Assembly: GCA_009838765.1 (NCBI GenBank)
Contig: VXQX01000068.1
Coordinates: forward strand, 1-64,000
Direction of reading: 5' to 3'
From: Gemmatimonadales bacterium
GTDB lineage: Bacteria; Gemmatimonadota; Gemmatimonadetes; Palauibacterales; Palauibacteraceae
Length of the DNA stretch: 64,000 bases
The position numbers were made by a program, and so were the translations under genes. The notes below the pieces were generated by a model, which searched no databases, was not told the origin of the DNA, and saw only the letters and a list, made by a program, of their open reading frames with translations. Every line of letters starts with the position of its first letter. The stretch's first letter is position 1. This document shows, piece by piece, positions 27,292 to 35,452 of the stretch.

Positions 27292-30144
27292 TCAGAGGCG
27301 CCGGAGCGCTTCGATCACGTGATCTCGAGGTAGAGCTCCAGTTCCCCGTGCCCGGCGGCGGCGCGAACCTCGCCGTCCCCTGCGCCCGGATCTCCACCGG
27401 CGGCGGCCCGCGGCGGCACCGAACGGGAGGAGGGTCGAAGGCGCGGCACCGGGGTCATCGGGCGTGCTTCCGCAGTCGGCCTTGCCCGTGCGGCAGCGCT
27501 CGGTCCAGGAGAGCATGTCGCCGAGGTCGTAGCTCCCGTTCCGGTTGCCCAGGCGGTCCAGGGCGTCGAGCTGGGCGTCGCTCAGGCGTCCCTTGCCGAA
27601 CAGCGCCGCCGAGGCCGCCTCCGGCGTCACGCCGTCCAGGAGCGTGAGCGCGTCCTCCGCCGCGTCTCCGCCCGCCATGTCGCTCGACGAAGAGGCGGGG
27701 GCGACCGTGTCCGACACCGCCGCCGACAGCTTGCGGTTGTCGGCGGTGCAGATGGCGCCGCTCGCCGAGCAGTCGGTCGTCGCCGGCAGCGTGATCGCCA
27801 CCGTGCTGGTGGCCGTGTCGGGCCGGACGGTGATCGTCCAGGCCTGATTGCTGCCCTTCGTTTTGCGCCGGGCCTTCCGCACGTCGCCGCCCGAGACGAC
27901 GAACGCGCTGTCGCGCAGCGTGAGGTAGCTCAGGCCCTCGATCTCCTCGCTGAAGGTGAGGGCGAACGTGAACGCCGCGCCCGAGTGATCACCCGGCATG
28001 CCGCCGAAGGTCGCCGTGAGCGCCGCCTGCGCCGCGTCGTCGTCGACGATCGTCCCCGTCGCCGCCGCCGCGACCCCCAGCGTCGCGCCCGCCGGGCTCG
28101 ACAGCGTGAGCGTGAACGTCTCGTTCGGTTCCTCCACGGTGTCCTCCGTCGTCGATACGCTCACCGTCTTCTCCGTCACGCCGGCCGCGAACGCGAGCGT
28201 CCCGTCCTCCGCGGTGAAGTCGGTGCCGCTCGTCGCCGTCCCGCCCGCCGTGGCGTAGGCGACCGTCACCTGCTCACCGGTGGCCACCGAGAGCGACACC
28301 GTGAACACGACCGAGTCGCCCTCGCTCGCGCTCGCATCGGCCACGCTCACCGACGGAGCCGCCGGCCCCGCCACCGTGTCGGCCACCGCGCCCGAGAGCG
28401 GCCGTCCGTCCGCGGTGCACGGCGCGTTGGCGAGGTGGCAGTTGCGCCGCACCGGCAGCTCGATCGTCACCGCCTCCATCGAGTGCGGCTCGACGGTGAT
28501 CCTCCAGCGCCGGTTGCTGCCCCGGTCCCGGCGGCTGACACCGACGATCTCGCCCCTGGTTATGTCGAACAGGTAGTCGCGCACCGCGAGGTATCCGAGG
28601 CTCCTCGGCTCCTCGCTGAAGGTGAGCCCGAACTTGAACTCGGTCACCCCGTCGTGGGCGTCCGGCATGTCCTCGAAGACCGCCGCAAAGGCTGTTTGCC
28701 CCGGCTGCTGCAGCGCGGTCTCCGAATGGAGCCCCGAACCCGAGTCGTTCACCGCCCGCATCTGGAAGGTGTAGGTCGTGTCGGCCGAGAGCCCGGTCAC
28801 CACGAAACTCGTCAGCGACGCGCTGTTCGGGATCGAGGTCCAGCTCCCCCAGTTCCCGCCCTCGTCCGCGCTCCGCCGGTACTCGTAGCCGGTGATCGCC
28901 GAGCCGCCGGTCTTCTCCGGCTCGCTCCAGCCCAGCGTGACCCACGTGGCGCTCGCCGCTGTCGCGCTCAGATCCCCCGGCGCGCCCGGCTCGCTCGTCG
29001 AGATGCCGACGATCACGCCATCGGGCCAGGCAAAGTTGGTGCTTTGCCACAGGATGAACGTGGCGGCGGTCTGGCCGTCCGACACCGCAAGCGTGTGGGT
29101 GCCGATATGAAGGCTCAGATTCGAGCCGGAATCGCCAAGGCCCCGCGCGTCCGGACCTCCAACGGCGAAATGGATGTAGCTATTTCCGGACTCGTTATAG
29201 ATATCGGTGACCTCATAGATGGCGTCCTTGTACTCGAAGCTGACGGGACCGGTGAGCCTGCCGTAGGAGTTCGAGCTGCTCCAACCCTGCTTGTCATGAT
29301 CGGCCCCGGAGCCGGTTCCGCGCGTGATGTCCGCCTGCCAGATCACGGGGTGCCCGTCGGGCACCGTGATCGGTGTGCCGGCGCGCCGCGTGATCTTGAC
29401 GTCGACCGTGTCCCCGTCGGCCCAGCCGAGGTCGTCCGTAGTTACGTCGCACCAAGTGATCTCGCTGGGTGACAGGTCTTCGTGGTCGGCGAAGTCGAAG
29501 GTGTGGCTGTCGAGGTGCAGCACCCATCTCGCCTCGGAATTGTCCCTCCAGTTGTTGCCGCGGGAGGTACTGAACATGATCAGTTCAGAAGACGGTTGAT
29601 TCTCCGCGTTTTTGCAGCCCACCGTTGCGACGCTGATGGCGTCGAGGTGGAAGGTGTGGCCGTCGTACGTGAACTGGGTGGTCGGGGTAAGGCTGCCATT
29701 GCCATACCTGAAGTACCCGAAATCGGCGAAGCCCGGGTTCGACGAGACGATCAGCTCGCCCGTGAAGAGCGTCGCGGAGCCGTCGGAATTGATGGTCTGC
29801 GCCTGCGCGGTCCCGGCGCCCGCGAGCAGGAGGGCGCCCGCCAGCAGCCCGGCCGCCCGTCGCCGCGCACCGTTGGGCGACCCTCCGATGCGCCAGCGGC
29901 CCCACCGCCGACCACCGGGCCCGGGTGCCTCCGAAACAACACGCGGTCCCGATCGCGGCTGAAAACGGGCCTGCCCAGGCGGGCGGGCCGTTTCCGTTGA
30001 TGCCCCGACCGGCCGGGAGGCAGCGAAACGGCTACAAGCGGAAGGAGGGTTTACGGCGCGGCGCGCCGGTCGGATCCGCGGGTCCCGGGAGACGCGGAAT
30101 CCCGCTGGCTCGGTGTCACCACCTACCGCGTTCGCTGCAGACAT
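27292..30144 (-). CDS. Large FN3/Calx-beta surface protein
   Basis: An open frame of 950 codons. A signal peptide (AAGLLAGALLLAGAGTAQAQ) sits about 95 residues in; the only canonical start is ATG 30144, so the true N-terminus is unclear. The mature part has a fibronectin type III domain (PGAPGDLSATAASATWVTLG), a Calx-beta domain (SEGDSVVFTVSLS to GTIVDDD) and two copies of a ~105-residue module (LTFSEEPRSLGYLAVRD and LTFSEEIEGLSYLTLRD), each with a Cys pair. A calcium-loop-like GNRNGSYDLGDMLSWTERC follows. The last ~40 residues are Arg-rich noise, whereas another frame gives a cleaner tail (GHGELELYLEIT), which suggests a 3' frameshift. Probable cell-surface adhesin. Confidence 0.7.
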   Translation of the reverse strand: MSAANAVGGDTEPAGFRVSRDPRIRPARRAVNPPSACSRFAASRPVGASTETARPPGQARFQPRSGPRVVSEAPGPGGRRWGRWRIGGSPNGARRRAAGLLAGALLLAGAGTAQAQTINSDGSATLFTGELIVSSNPGFADFGYFRYGNGSLTPTTQFTYDGHTFHLDAISVATVGCKNAENQPSSELIMFSTSRGNNWRDNSEARWVLHLDSHTFDFADHEDLSPSEITWCDVTTDDLGWADGDTVDVKITRRAGTPITVPDGHPVIWQADITRGTGSGADHDKQGWSSSNSYGRLTGPVSFEYKDAIYEVTDIYNESGNSYIHFAVGGPDARGLGDSGSNLSLHIGTHTLAVSDGQTAATFILWQSTNFAWPDGVIVGISTSEPGAPGDLSATAASATWVTLGWSEPEKTGGSAITGYEYRRSADEGGNWGSWTSIPNSASLTSFVVTGLSADTTYTFQMRAVNDSGSGLHSETALQQPGQTAFAAVFEDMPDAHDGVTEFKFGLTFSEEPRSLGYLAVRDYLFDITRGEIVGVSRRDRGSNRRWRITVEPHSMEAVTIELPVRRNCHLANAPCTADGRPLSGAVADTVAGPAAPSVSVADASASEGDSVVFTVSLSVATGEQVTVAYATAGGTATSGTDFTAEDGTLAFAAGVTEKTVSVSTTEDTVEEPNETFTLTLSSPAGATLGVAAAATGTIVDDDAAQAALTATFGGMPGDHSGAAFTFALTFSEEIEGLSYLTLRDSAFVVSGGDVRKARRKTKGSNQAWTITVRPDTATSTVAITLPATTDCSASGAICTADNRKLSAAVSDTVAPASSSSDMAGGDAAEDALTLLDGVTPEAASAALFGKGRLSDAQLDALDRLGNRNGSYDLGDMLSWTERCRTGKADCGSTPDDPGAAPSTLLPFGAAAGRRRWRSGRRGRRGSRRRRARGTGALPRDHVIEALRRL

Positions 30145-30174
30145 GACGTGCCGCCTCGCTCCGTGCTGGATTGG

Positions 30175-30200
30175 GGTTGATAATTGGTAGTTATCAACCG
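30175..30200. repeat. Left recombination-site-like palindrome
   Basis: Arms GGTTGATAA and TTATCAACC (9 bases, perfect) flank a 7-base asymmetric spacer TTGGTAG, then G. Paired arms with a 6-8-base overlap region are the architecture of a tyrosine-recombinase core site. An identical 26-base copy in reverse orientation lies at 31332-31357, on the other side of the recombinase gene. Confidence 0.75.
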
Positions 30201-30264
30201 TAATCGGATCGCATGTATATCGTGCTGCCAGAGTCGCTTATGCCGATTTTGACGCCGGGCTGAA

Positions 30265-31263
30265 GTGAGCGGTCACAACCTTCCGGCCACGCCGCGGTCA
30301 CACATGGATGAGCTGCGGATCGGGGACCCGGAGGCCGCCGCCGGATCCCTCGGCACGTACCTGGAAGCCGTCGCCGACGGCTCGCTGAGCGGCAACACGG
30401 TGCGGGCGCTGAGGGGAGATCTGGAGCGGTTCGCGGCGTGGTGCGAGGAGCGGGATGTGAGTCCGCTGCCTGCGCTCGCCGGGACGGTCGTGGCCTACGT
30501 CGAGGCGATGTCGGGCGAGTGCGCGCCCGCCACCGTGAGGCGCCGCATATCGAGCATCGCCGCCGTGCACAGGGCGGCCGGAGAGCCGAGCCCGCTGGAG
30601 CACGCCGAGGTGCGCCGGGCGCTCCAGCGGATGCGGCGCCGGAAGGGGTCCCGGCAGGCGCAGGTCGAGGGTCTGACCTGGGCGCTGCGCCAGCGCCTGA
30701 TCGAGGCCGCGGGCGACCGGACGATCGACATCCGCAACCGCGCGATGCTGGCCGTCGCCTACGACGCCATGCTGCGCCGCTCCGAGCTGGTGGCGCTGCA
30801 AGTCGCTGACGTGAAGGTGGATAGGGGCGGATCGGCCTCGCTGCTGGTGCGCCGCGCCAAGAACGATCCGGAGGGCGGAGGCGCGGTGCTCTACCTGCAC
30901 GGCGACAGCGTGAGGCTGCTCAGGGAGTGGCTCGCCCGAAGCGGGGTCCGCGGGGGGCCGCTCTTCCGTTCCATGCGCAAGGACGGGTGCGTGGGCGGGG
31001 CGCTCCATCCGGGCCAGGTGCCGCGCATCTACAAGGCCATGGCCAAGCGCGCCGGGCTCTCCGCAGAGGTCGTGGACCGGCTCTCCGGGCACAGCCCCCG
31101 GGTGGGCGCGGCGCAGGACATGATCGCCTCGGGCATCGAGCTGCCGGCGATCATGCAGGCCGGACGCTGGAGGAGCGTCCGCATGGTTCAGCGCTACGGC
31201 GAGCGGCTGCTCGCGAAACGCAACGGAGCGGCCCAACTCGCCCGGCTCCAGAAGCGCCGCTGA
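30265..31263 (+). CDS. Tyrosine recombinase/integrase
   Basis: A 332-residue site-specific recombinase. The N-terminal SAM-like core-binding domain (SGNTVRALRGDLERFAAWC, TVRRRISSIAAVHRAAG) precedes the catalytic domain with Arg171 (MLRRSELVAL), Lys199 (RRAKND), His276 and Arg279 (SGHSPRVG), Trp302 in place of the second His (AGRWRS) and the nucleophile Tyr311 (MVQRYGERL). The set is complete, so it should be active. The start is GTG 30265; ATG 30304 is an alternative. It is the only gene between two inverted copies of a recombination-site-like palindrome. No excisionase gene is seen. Confidence 0.92.
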   Translation: MSGHNLPATPRSHMDELRIGDPEAAAGSLGTYLEAVADGSLSGNTVRALRGDLERFAAWCEERDVSPLPALAGTVVAYVEAMSGECAPATVRRRISSIAAVHRAAGEPSPLEHAEVRRALQRMRRRKGSRQAQVEGLTWALRQRLIEAAGDRTIDIRNRAMLAVAYDAMLRRSELVALQVADVKVDRGGSASLLVRRAKNDPEGGGAVLYLHGDSVRLLREWLARSGVRGGPLFRSMRKDGCVGGALHPGQVPRIYKAMAKRAGLSAEVVDRLSGHSPRVGAAQDMIASGIELPAIMQAGRWRSVRMVQRYGERLLAKRNGAAQLARLQKRR

Positions 31264-31319
31264 GAACCCGCCGGGCGACAAATGCTTGGATCGATGACCC
31301 CGGCGGGTTACCGTTCTCA
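31261..31319 (+). terminator. Long hairpin at the recombinase stop codon
   Basis: AACCCGCCGGG at 31265-31275 pairs perfectly with CCCGGCGGGTT at 31299-31309, and the flanks TGAGAAC (31261-31267) and GTTCTCA (31313-31319) are also complementary. The structure begins in the recombinase stop codon. Without a T-run it is either a factor-assisted terminator or an accessory site for recombination. Confidence 0.5.
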
Positions 31320-31331
31320 CCGGTCAGATAG

Positions 31332-31357
31332 CGGTTGATAACTACCAATTATCAACC
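31332..31357. repeat. Right recombination-site-like palindrome, inverted
   Basis: This is the exact reverse complement of 30175-30200 over 26 bases: arms GGTTGATAA and TTATCAACC around CTACCAA. On this side the arm complementarity extends to 11 bases (GCGGTTGATAA at 31331-31341 and TTATCAACCGC at 31349-31359). Because the spacer is asymmetric, the two sites have opposite polarity. Confidence 0.75.
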
Positions 31358-31359
31358 GC

Positions 31360-31655
31360 TATTTCTTCAACATAGCCCCCATTTCGTGAGCAAATCGTGA
31401 ACTACCGGGGAATCGCCGTGGCGGAGTCGTGACTTCTTGCGGAACGGCGCTGTCGGCCACTCCCCTCCCGATTCGGCCGGAGTCTTCCTTCAACTCGGTC
31501 CCACCCGAGGAGCGCCGCAAGATGGTCGAGCGGCCCGACGGGCCGGGGCTGTTCGCGCACCTGCGCGACCTGCCCGCTCCGCTCCCGGTGGCGGACGTGC
31601 AGGACTACCTGCGCTCGCACGGCATGCCGCCGCACCCAGTCTGACTTCAGCCGAT
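31360..31655. other. Stretch between recombinase cassette and integrase remnant
   Basis: There is no recognisable gene. A 71-codon frame at 31429-31644 (ending DVQDYLRSHGMPPHPV) has plausible composition but no binding site and no family I recognise. The first ~60 bases after the right palindrome are locally AT-richer, as around the palindromes themselves. Confidence 0.35.
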
Positions 31656-31800
31656 TTCCTGCCGGGATTCCGGCCACCCTGGATCCGGTGGTCGGACATC
31701 GACATGGAGCACGAGACCATCCGGTGGCGGGGCGAGCACGAGAAGACAGGCGGGGACATTGCGGCGCAAAGTCGCCTCGACCTCATGGACCGGCCGCTCA
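31656..31800 (+). pseudogene. Integrase remnant next to tRNA-Ala
   Basis: One frame contains IRWSDIDMEHETIRWRGEHE followed by KTG. This follows the tyrosine-integrase stretch after the catalytic Arg (rWsDIDle..TirWr.E..KTg), including the beta-hairpin Lys. The rest of the domain is absent on both sides and no start can be assigned. It lies about 100 bases from the 3' end of tRNA-Ala, the usual position of an island integrase. Confidence 0.55.
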
Positions 31801-31899
31801 AGATCCTCTGCGAACCCGGGGGCTGGAAGACAGCCCGAGCGGTGCTCCAGTGCCTACCAGAGGGCCGACCAGGATCGGCTCAGGAAGGCCCAGGTCCAG

Positions 31900-31972
31900 T
31901 GGAGCCGATCGGATTCGAACCGACGACCTCCTGCTTGCAAAGCAGGCGCTCTCCCAACTGAGCTACGGCCCC
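31900..31972 (-). tRNA. tRNA-Ala (anticodon TGC)
   Basis: A 73-base cloverleaf on the minus strand. The acceptor GGGGCCG pairs with CGGCTCC with one G-T pair, D-arm region GTAGCTCAGTTGGGAGAGC, anticodon stem CCTGC/GCAGG around TTTGCAA with anticodon TGC, and T-arm with loop TTCGAAT. The discriminator base is A; CCA is not encoded. The sequence is close to typical bacterial alanine tRNAs. Confidence 0.97.
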
Positions 31973-31983
31973 TCGACACAGGC

Positions 31984-32001
31984 GGGACACAGCGGTGTCC
32001 C
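31984..32001. other. Short perfect hairpin upstream of tRNA-Ala
   Basis: GGGACAC at 31984-31990 and GTGTCCC at 31995-32001 pair perfectly around AGCG, eleven bases upstream of the tRNA 5' end. It could be a regulator site or part of the tRNA leader. Confidence 0.35.
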
Positions 32002-32152
32002 CGAGTGGTGAAGGATGGGGCGCCCGCGCTCCGCTCGCCAGTTTCGTAGCACCCCGCTTCGGTCGAGGCCGGTCGGGGTTGCGACGCTCCAAGCCTGGCG
32101 CCTACGCTCACTTGAGGGCTGGATTAGCTCAACTTCCGGAAGGCCGGTGGTT

Positions 32153-32785
32153 ATGGCCGAGTCTCGAAGGACGTTCCTGAAGCAGTCTGCCGCGACGGTG
32201 GCCGCCGTCTCCCTGACGGGCTGCGCTCCCGAAGCCGCTGGCGCGCGAGCGGCCGAGACCGGCGGAGACGCGCTCTCCCGCGCCGACGACGCCACCCCGG
32301 TCCCCCTCCCCGCCGAGACCCTCCGGGCCGTCGCCGAAGCCGTCCTCCCGGACGAACTGGGGGAGGACGGTCGCGAACGCGCCGTGCGCGCCTTCGAGCG
32401 CTGGTCCGAGGCGCTGGAGCCCGTCGCCGAACTGAGCCACGCGTACCTGGTACCCGAGATCCGGTATTCGGGGCCGGATCCCCGGCCGGGATGGGTGGCG
32501 CAACTCGACGGCATCGAGAAGGAGTGTGAGAGCCGCCACGGCGTGTCCCTCTCCGACCTCGGGGTATCCGGTCGGCGGGAACTCCTCGTGCGTCCGCTCG
32601 CGGACACCGGGCCCGACCTGGGGGCGCCCGAGAACGCGGACCACGTGGCGCTGGCCCTGGCGGCCCATTTCTTCGGCTCCGCGATCGCGATGGACATTTG
32701 CTACGGGCGGTCCATTCGGAGGGAGCTCTGCCGCTCGATCGAGGGGGCCGAGGACGAACCCGCGCCGCTGGGAGCCGCGCCGTGA
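32153..32785 (+). CDS. Gluconate 2-dehydrogenase subunit 3-like protein, Tat-exported
   Basis: A 210-residue protein from ATG 32153. It starts with a twin-arginine signal (ESRRTFLKQSAATVAAVS) ending in a lipobox-like LTGC. The mature domain has LPAETLRAVAEAVLPDELG and a helical body ending HFFGSAIAMDICYGRS, as in the small subunit of membrane-associated flavin dehydrogenases. In that family the small subunit carries the folded flavin subunit through the Tat system and helps dock it at the membrane. The stop overlaps the GTG start of the GMC gene by four bases, so the two form one complex. Confidence 0.85.
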   Translation: MAESRRTFLKQSAATVAAVSLTGCAPEAAGARAAETGGDALSRADDATPVPLPAETLRAVAEAVLPDELGEDGRERAVRAFERWSEALEPVAELSHAYLVPEIRYSGPDPRPGWVAQLDGIEKECESRHGVSLSDLGVSGRRELLVRPLADTGPDLGAPENADHVALALAAHFFGSAIAMDICYGRSIRRELCRSIEGAEDEPAPLGAAP

Positions 32786-34413
32786 GCCGGGCAGCCAGCC
32801 CCGCGGTCGGGCGGGCGGCGCGACGCGTCGTCGAGAGCGACGTATGCATCATCGGCGGCGGGATCACGGCCGCCATGGTGGCCGAACGGCTCGCCGAGCG
32901 CACCGGCGCCTCGATCACCGTGGTCGAGGCCGGCGGACGGACGGTGGCTCTCGGGGAACGGTCCGACACCCGGGCGCGGATGCTGGCCTACGGTGAGAAT
33001 CCCTGGCCCAACGACCATATCCGCGGCCAGACGGGCACGGGCGCCATGTACAATTCCATGGTCGTGGGCGGCGCGGCGATGCACTGGGGCGGCGCGGTCC
33101 CGCGCTTTTCGCCGGAGGATTTCCGTCTGCGGTCGCTGTACGGCGTCGCGTCCGACTGGCCCATCTCCTTCGACGACATCGAGCCGTACTACCAGGAGGC
33201 GGAGGAGCGCATCGGCGTGGCGGGCGAACAGGGTCCCCCCGAGTACGACCCGCGCTCGAAGCCCTATCCCATGCCCCCGCTGCCGCTGTCGTACAGCCTC
33301 GAGCGCATGCGGGAGTGGACGGAGAGGACAGACATCCCCTTCTGGACGCAGCCCTGGGCGCGCAACACGGAGCCCTGGCAGGGGCGCAACGTCTGCCGCC
33401 GCTGCGACACCTGCTTCGTCTGCCCCACGGGGGCCAAGTACACGCCCGACTTCTCCTTCGACCGGCTGCTGGCTGGCGGGCGCATCGACCTCGTCACCCG
33501 AACCCTCGTCCGGCGCCTGCGCCTGGAGCCGGGCTCGGACCGGATCGCCATGGCGGAAGCCATCGACCGGGACGCGCCCGACGAGCCCGTCGAGTTCCGC
33601 GCGGGCACGTTCGTGATCGCCTCCGGGCACGCCTGGAGCTCCCACCTCCTGCTGCTCTCGGCGAACCCCCGCTTCCCGAACGGCCTCGCCAACCGCACCG
33701 GAAACGTGGGACGGTACATGACGGCGCACTGGTATCTCGCGGGCTTCATCGACCTCCCCATGCGGCTCTACCCCGGCATGTTCGTCTACAACAGCCTCCT
33801 CTCGCGCCGCTTCGCGAGCCCGGGGCCGCTCGACCGCTACGTACGCCACGACCTCCGCCTGTGGGAGTCGACGGTCGGTCGCGCGCCGAAGATCATGGAC
33901 GACGACGGAAAACTCCTCTGGGGCGACGAGATCATGGCCGACTGGAGGGCCCGCACCGAATCCGAATCCACGGCCCGCATCCGCGCCTACTACGACCTGC
34001 TCCCGGACCGGGACAGCCGTCTCACGCTCGACCCCGCCAGGGCCAACGAACTGGGCGACCCCATGCCGCGAATCGACTATCGTCCGGCGCAGGAGAGCGT
34101 CGACCTCCAGGAGCACACGATCGAGACGATCTCGGGGCGCTTCAAGGAACTCGCGCGCGCGGCCGGAGGCTCGATGAGGAGCATCGGGCAGCCGTCGGAG
34201 TTGTGGGAGCATCCGGGCGGCGGCTGCCGGATGGGCGACGACCCGGCCACCAGCGTGGTGGACCGCTGGGGGCGCACGCACGACCACGAGAACCTGTTCG
34301 TGGTGGGGGCGCCGACGATCGTCTCGGGTGGCTGCGCGAACGGGACGCTCACCTTCTGCGCCCTCTCCCTCATGTCCGCCGAGGAGATGGAGAACGAACT
34401 CCCCTCGGCCTGA
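32782..34413 (+). CDS. GMC-family FAD oxidoreductase (dehydrogenase large subunit)
   Basis: A 543-residue flavoprotein from GTG 32782. The Rossmann FAD motif SDVCIIGGGITAAMVAERLA lies near residue 22, followed by an acidic ribose contact (VVEAGG). The GMC-type loop TGTGAMYNSMVVGG continues as AMHWGG. A cysteine-rich insert, NVCRRCDTCFVCPTGAKYTP, is typical of the glucose/gluconate-dehydrogenase branch. The C-terminus has HPGGGCRMG and ANGTLTFCAL with the active-site His and Asn. It has no signal of its own and should ride with the small subunit. The substrate is probably a sugar or alcohol; electrons likely pass to cytochrome c or quinone. Confidence 0.9.
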   Translation: MSRAASPAVGRAARRVVESDVCIIGGGITAAMVAERLAERTGASITVVEAGGRTVALGERSDTRARMLAYGENPWPNDHIRGQTGTGAMYNSMVVGGAAMHWGGAVPRFSPEDFRLRSLYGVASDWPISFDDIEPYYQEAEERIGVAGEQGPPEYDPRSKPYPMPPLPLSYSLERMREWTERTDIPFWTQPWARNTEPWQGRNVCRRCDTCFVCPTGAKYTPDFSFDRLLAGGRIDLVTRTLVRRLRLEPGSDRIAMAEAIDRDAPDEPVEFRAGTFVIASGHAWSSHLLLLSANPRFPNGLANRTGNVGRYMTAHWYLAGFIDLPMRLYPGMFVYNSLLSRRFASPGPLDRYVRHDLRLWESTVGRAPKIMDDDGKLLWGDEIMADWRARTESESTARIRAYYDLLPDRDSRLTLDPARANELGDPMPRIDYRPAQESVDLQEHTIETISGRFKELARAAGGSMRSIGQPSELWEHPGGGCRMGDDPATSVVDRWGRTHDHENLFVVGAPTIVSGGCANGTLTFCALSLMSAEEMENELPSA

Positions 34414-34425
34414 GCGGCAGCACCC

Positions 34426-35403
34426 CTACGGGCGCTTTTCTCCGGCAGTCACGGGGAAGCGGAGGTAGTTCTCCGGAGGTGGGAGGCTGCACACGGAGTG
34501 GGGGGTGAAGGCGCACGGTGCGTTGTAGGCGCGGTTGAAGTCGATCGTCGTCCAGCCGTCTCCGTCCGGGAAGGGGGCGCGCATGTAGCGGCCCGCCTGG
34601 TAGGTGTCGGTCACGGCGGTCGAATCCCACAGGCTGATGAAGTAGGAGCGGCTCGACGCGCCGGCGAAGGCCATGAGCCGGTGCTCCGCCCCGCCGACGC
34701 GGAAGACGAGGTCCCCAGGCGCGGTGTTCTCGAGCGTCCCACCCCTCACGTCGGCGAGCGAGACCGTGCGCGGCGAGGCATAGGGCTCGAAGCGCGCCGT
34801 CACGCGCCATTCGTTCGTGATCGGGAAGTACTCGGGAAGCTCGAAGGCAGAGAGGCGCGGGGCGTCCGTATCCCAGACCCGGAGCCACAGCCTCTCGGTT
34901 CCCGGCTCTGCGTGGACCCGCATCCCGAGCGACCCCAGCCCCAGGCGGATCGTCCCCTCGCTCCGGTCGTCCGGCAGCGGCATCGGTTCCGTGACGGCGT
35001 CGCCGGCCGCGCCGGTCACCGGCTCTCTCAGATACAGACCGCTCCCGGCTTCGGGGACGAGCCGCACGGCCCCATCCTCGAGGTACAGCGTACCGGCCAG
35101 GGGCGGCGCGTCTTCCTCCGGCAGGACGATGGACGACGCCGGATCGGACCCGAAGGCATTCGCGCCTTCGCGCAGCTCGAAGAGCCCGTCCCAACTGATG
35201 ACGCCCGCGTTGGGGTTCGCAAGGCTGCGCCGCCGCCCGTCCCGCCACTCCTCATGCTCGGCCGCCAGCACCTCGGACTCCACCGGCTGCGGATCGGGCC
35301 AGGTTTCGCTTGCGCAGCCCGCCACTGCGGTACCAAGCAGCGCCACTGCCAGCCCGGAGGCCGCGTTCCGTCCAGTACCGGTCGACCTCCGCACCGTTCT
35401 CAT
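34426..35403 (-). CDS. DUF1684 lipoprotein
   Basis: A 325-residue protein from ATG 35403. The signal RNAASGLAVALLGTAVAGC is a lipobox sequence. The mature part matches DUF1684: EHEEWRDGRRRSLANPNAG at the start, LRVWDTDAPRL in the middle, and the diagnostic end TTIDFNRAYNAPCAFTPHSV with the following Cys and LPPPENYLRFPV. The family is exported and of unknown biochemical role. It converges with the GMC gene, with only 12 bases between the stops. ATG 35424 would add seven residues. Confidence 0.87.
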   Translation of the reverse strand: MRTVRRSTGTGRNAASGLAVALLGTAVAGCASETWPDPQPVESEVLAAEHEEWRDGRRRSLANPNAGVISWDGLFELREGANAFGSDPASSIVLPEEDAPPLAGTLYLEDGAVRLVPEAGSGLYLREPVTGAAGDAVTEPMPLPDDRSEGTIRLGLGSLGMRVHAEPGTERLWLRVWDTDAPRLSAFELPEYFPITNEWRVTARFEPYASPRTVSLADVRGGTLENTAPGDLVFRVGGAEHRLMAFAGASSRSYFISLWDSTAVTDTYQAGRYMRAPFPDGDGWTTIDFNRAYNAPCAFTPHSVCSLPPPENYLRFPVTAGEKRP

Positions 35404-35452
35404 GTCGCAGCATGCGCCCGGCAACCCGGGCCGTGCAACCCGGCGGCAGGAG

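Noticed and set aside
31429-31644. 71-codon plus-strand frame between recombinase and integrase remnant
   Set aside because: Composition is plausible but there is no start context or family; noted only in the gap entry.
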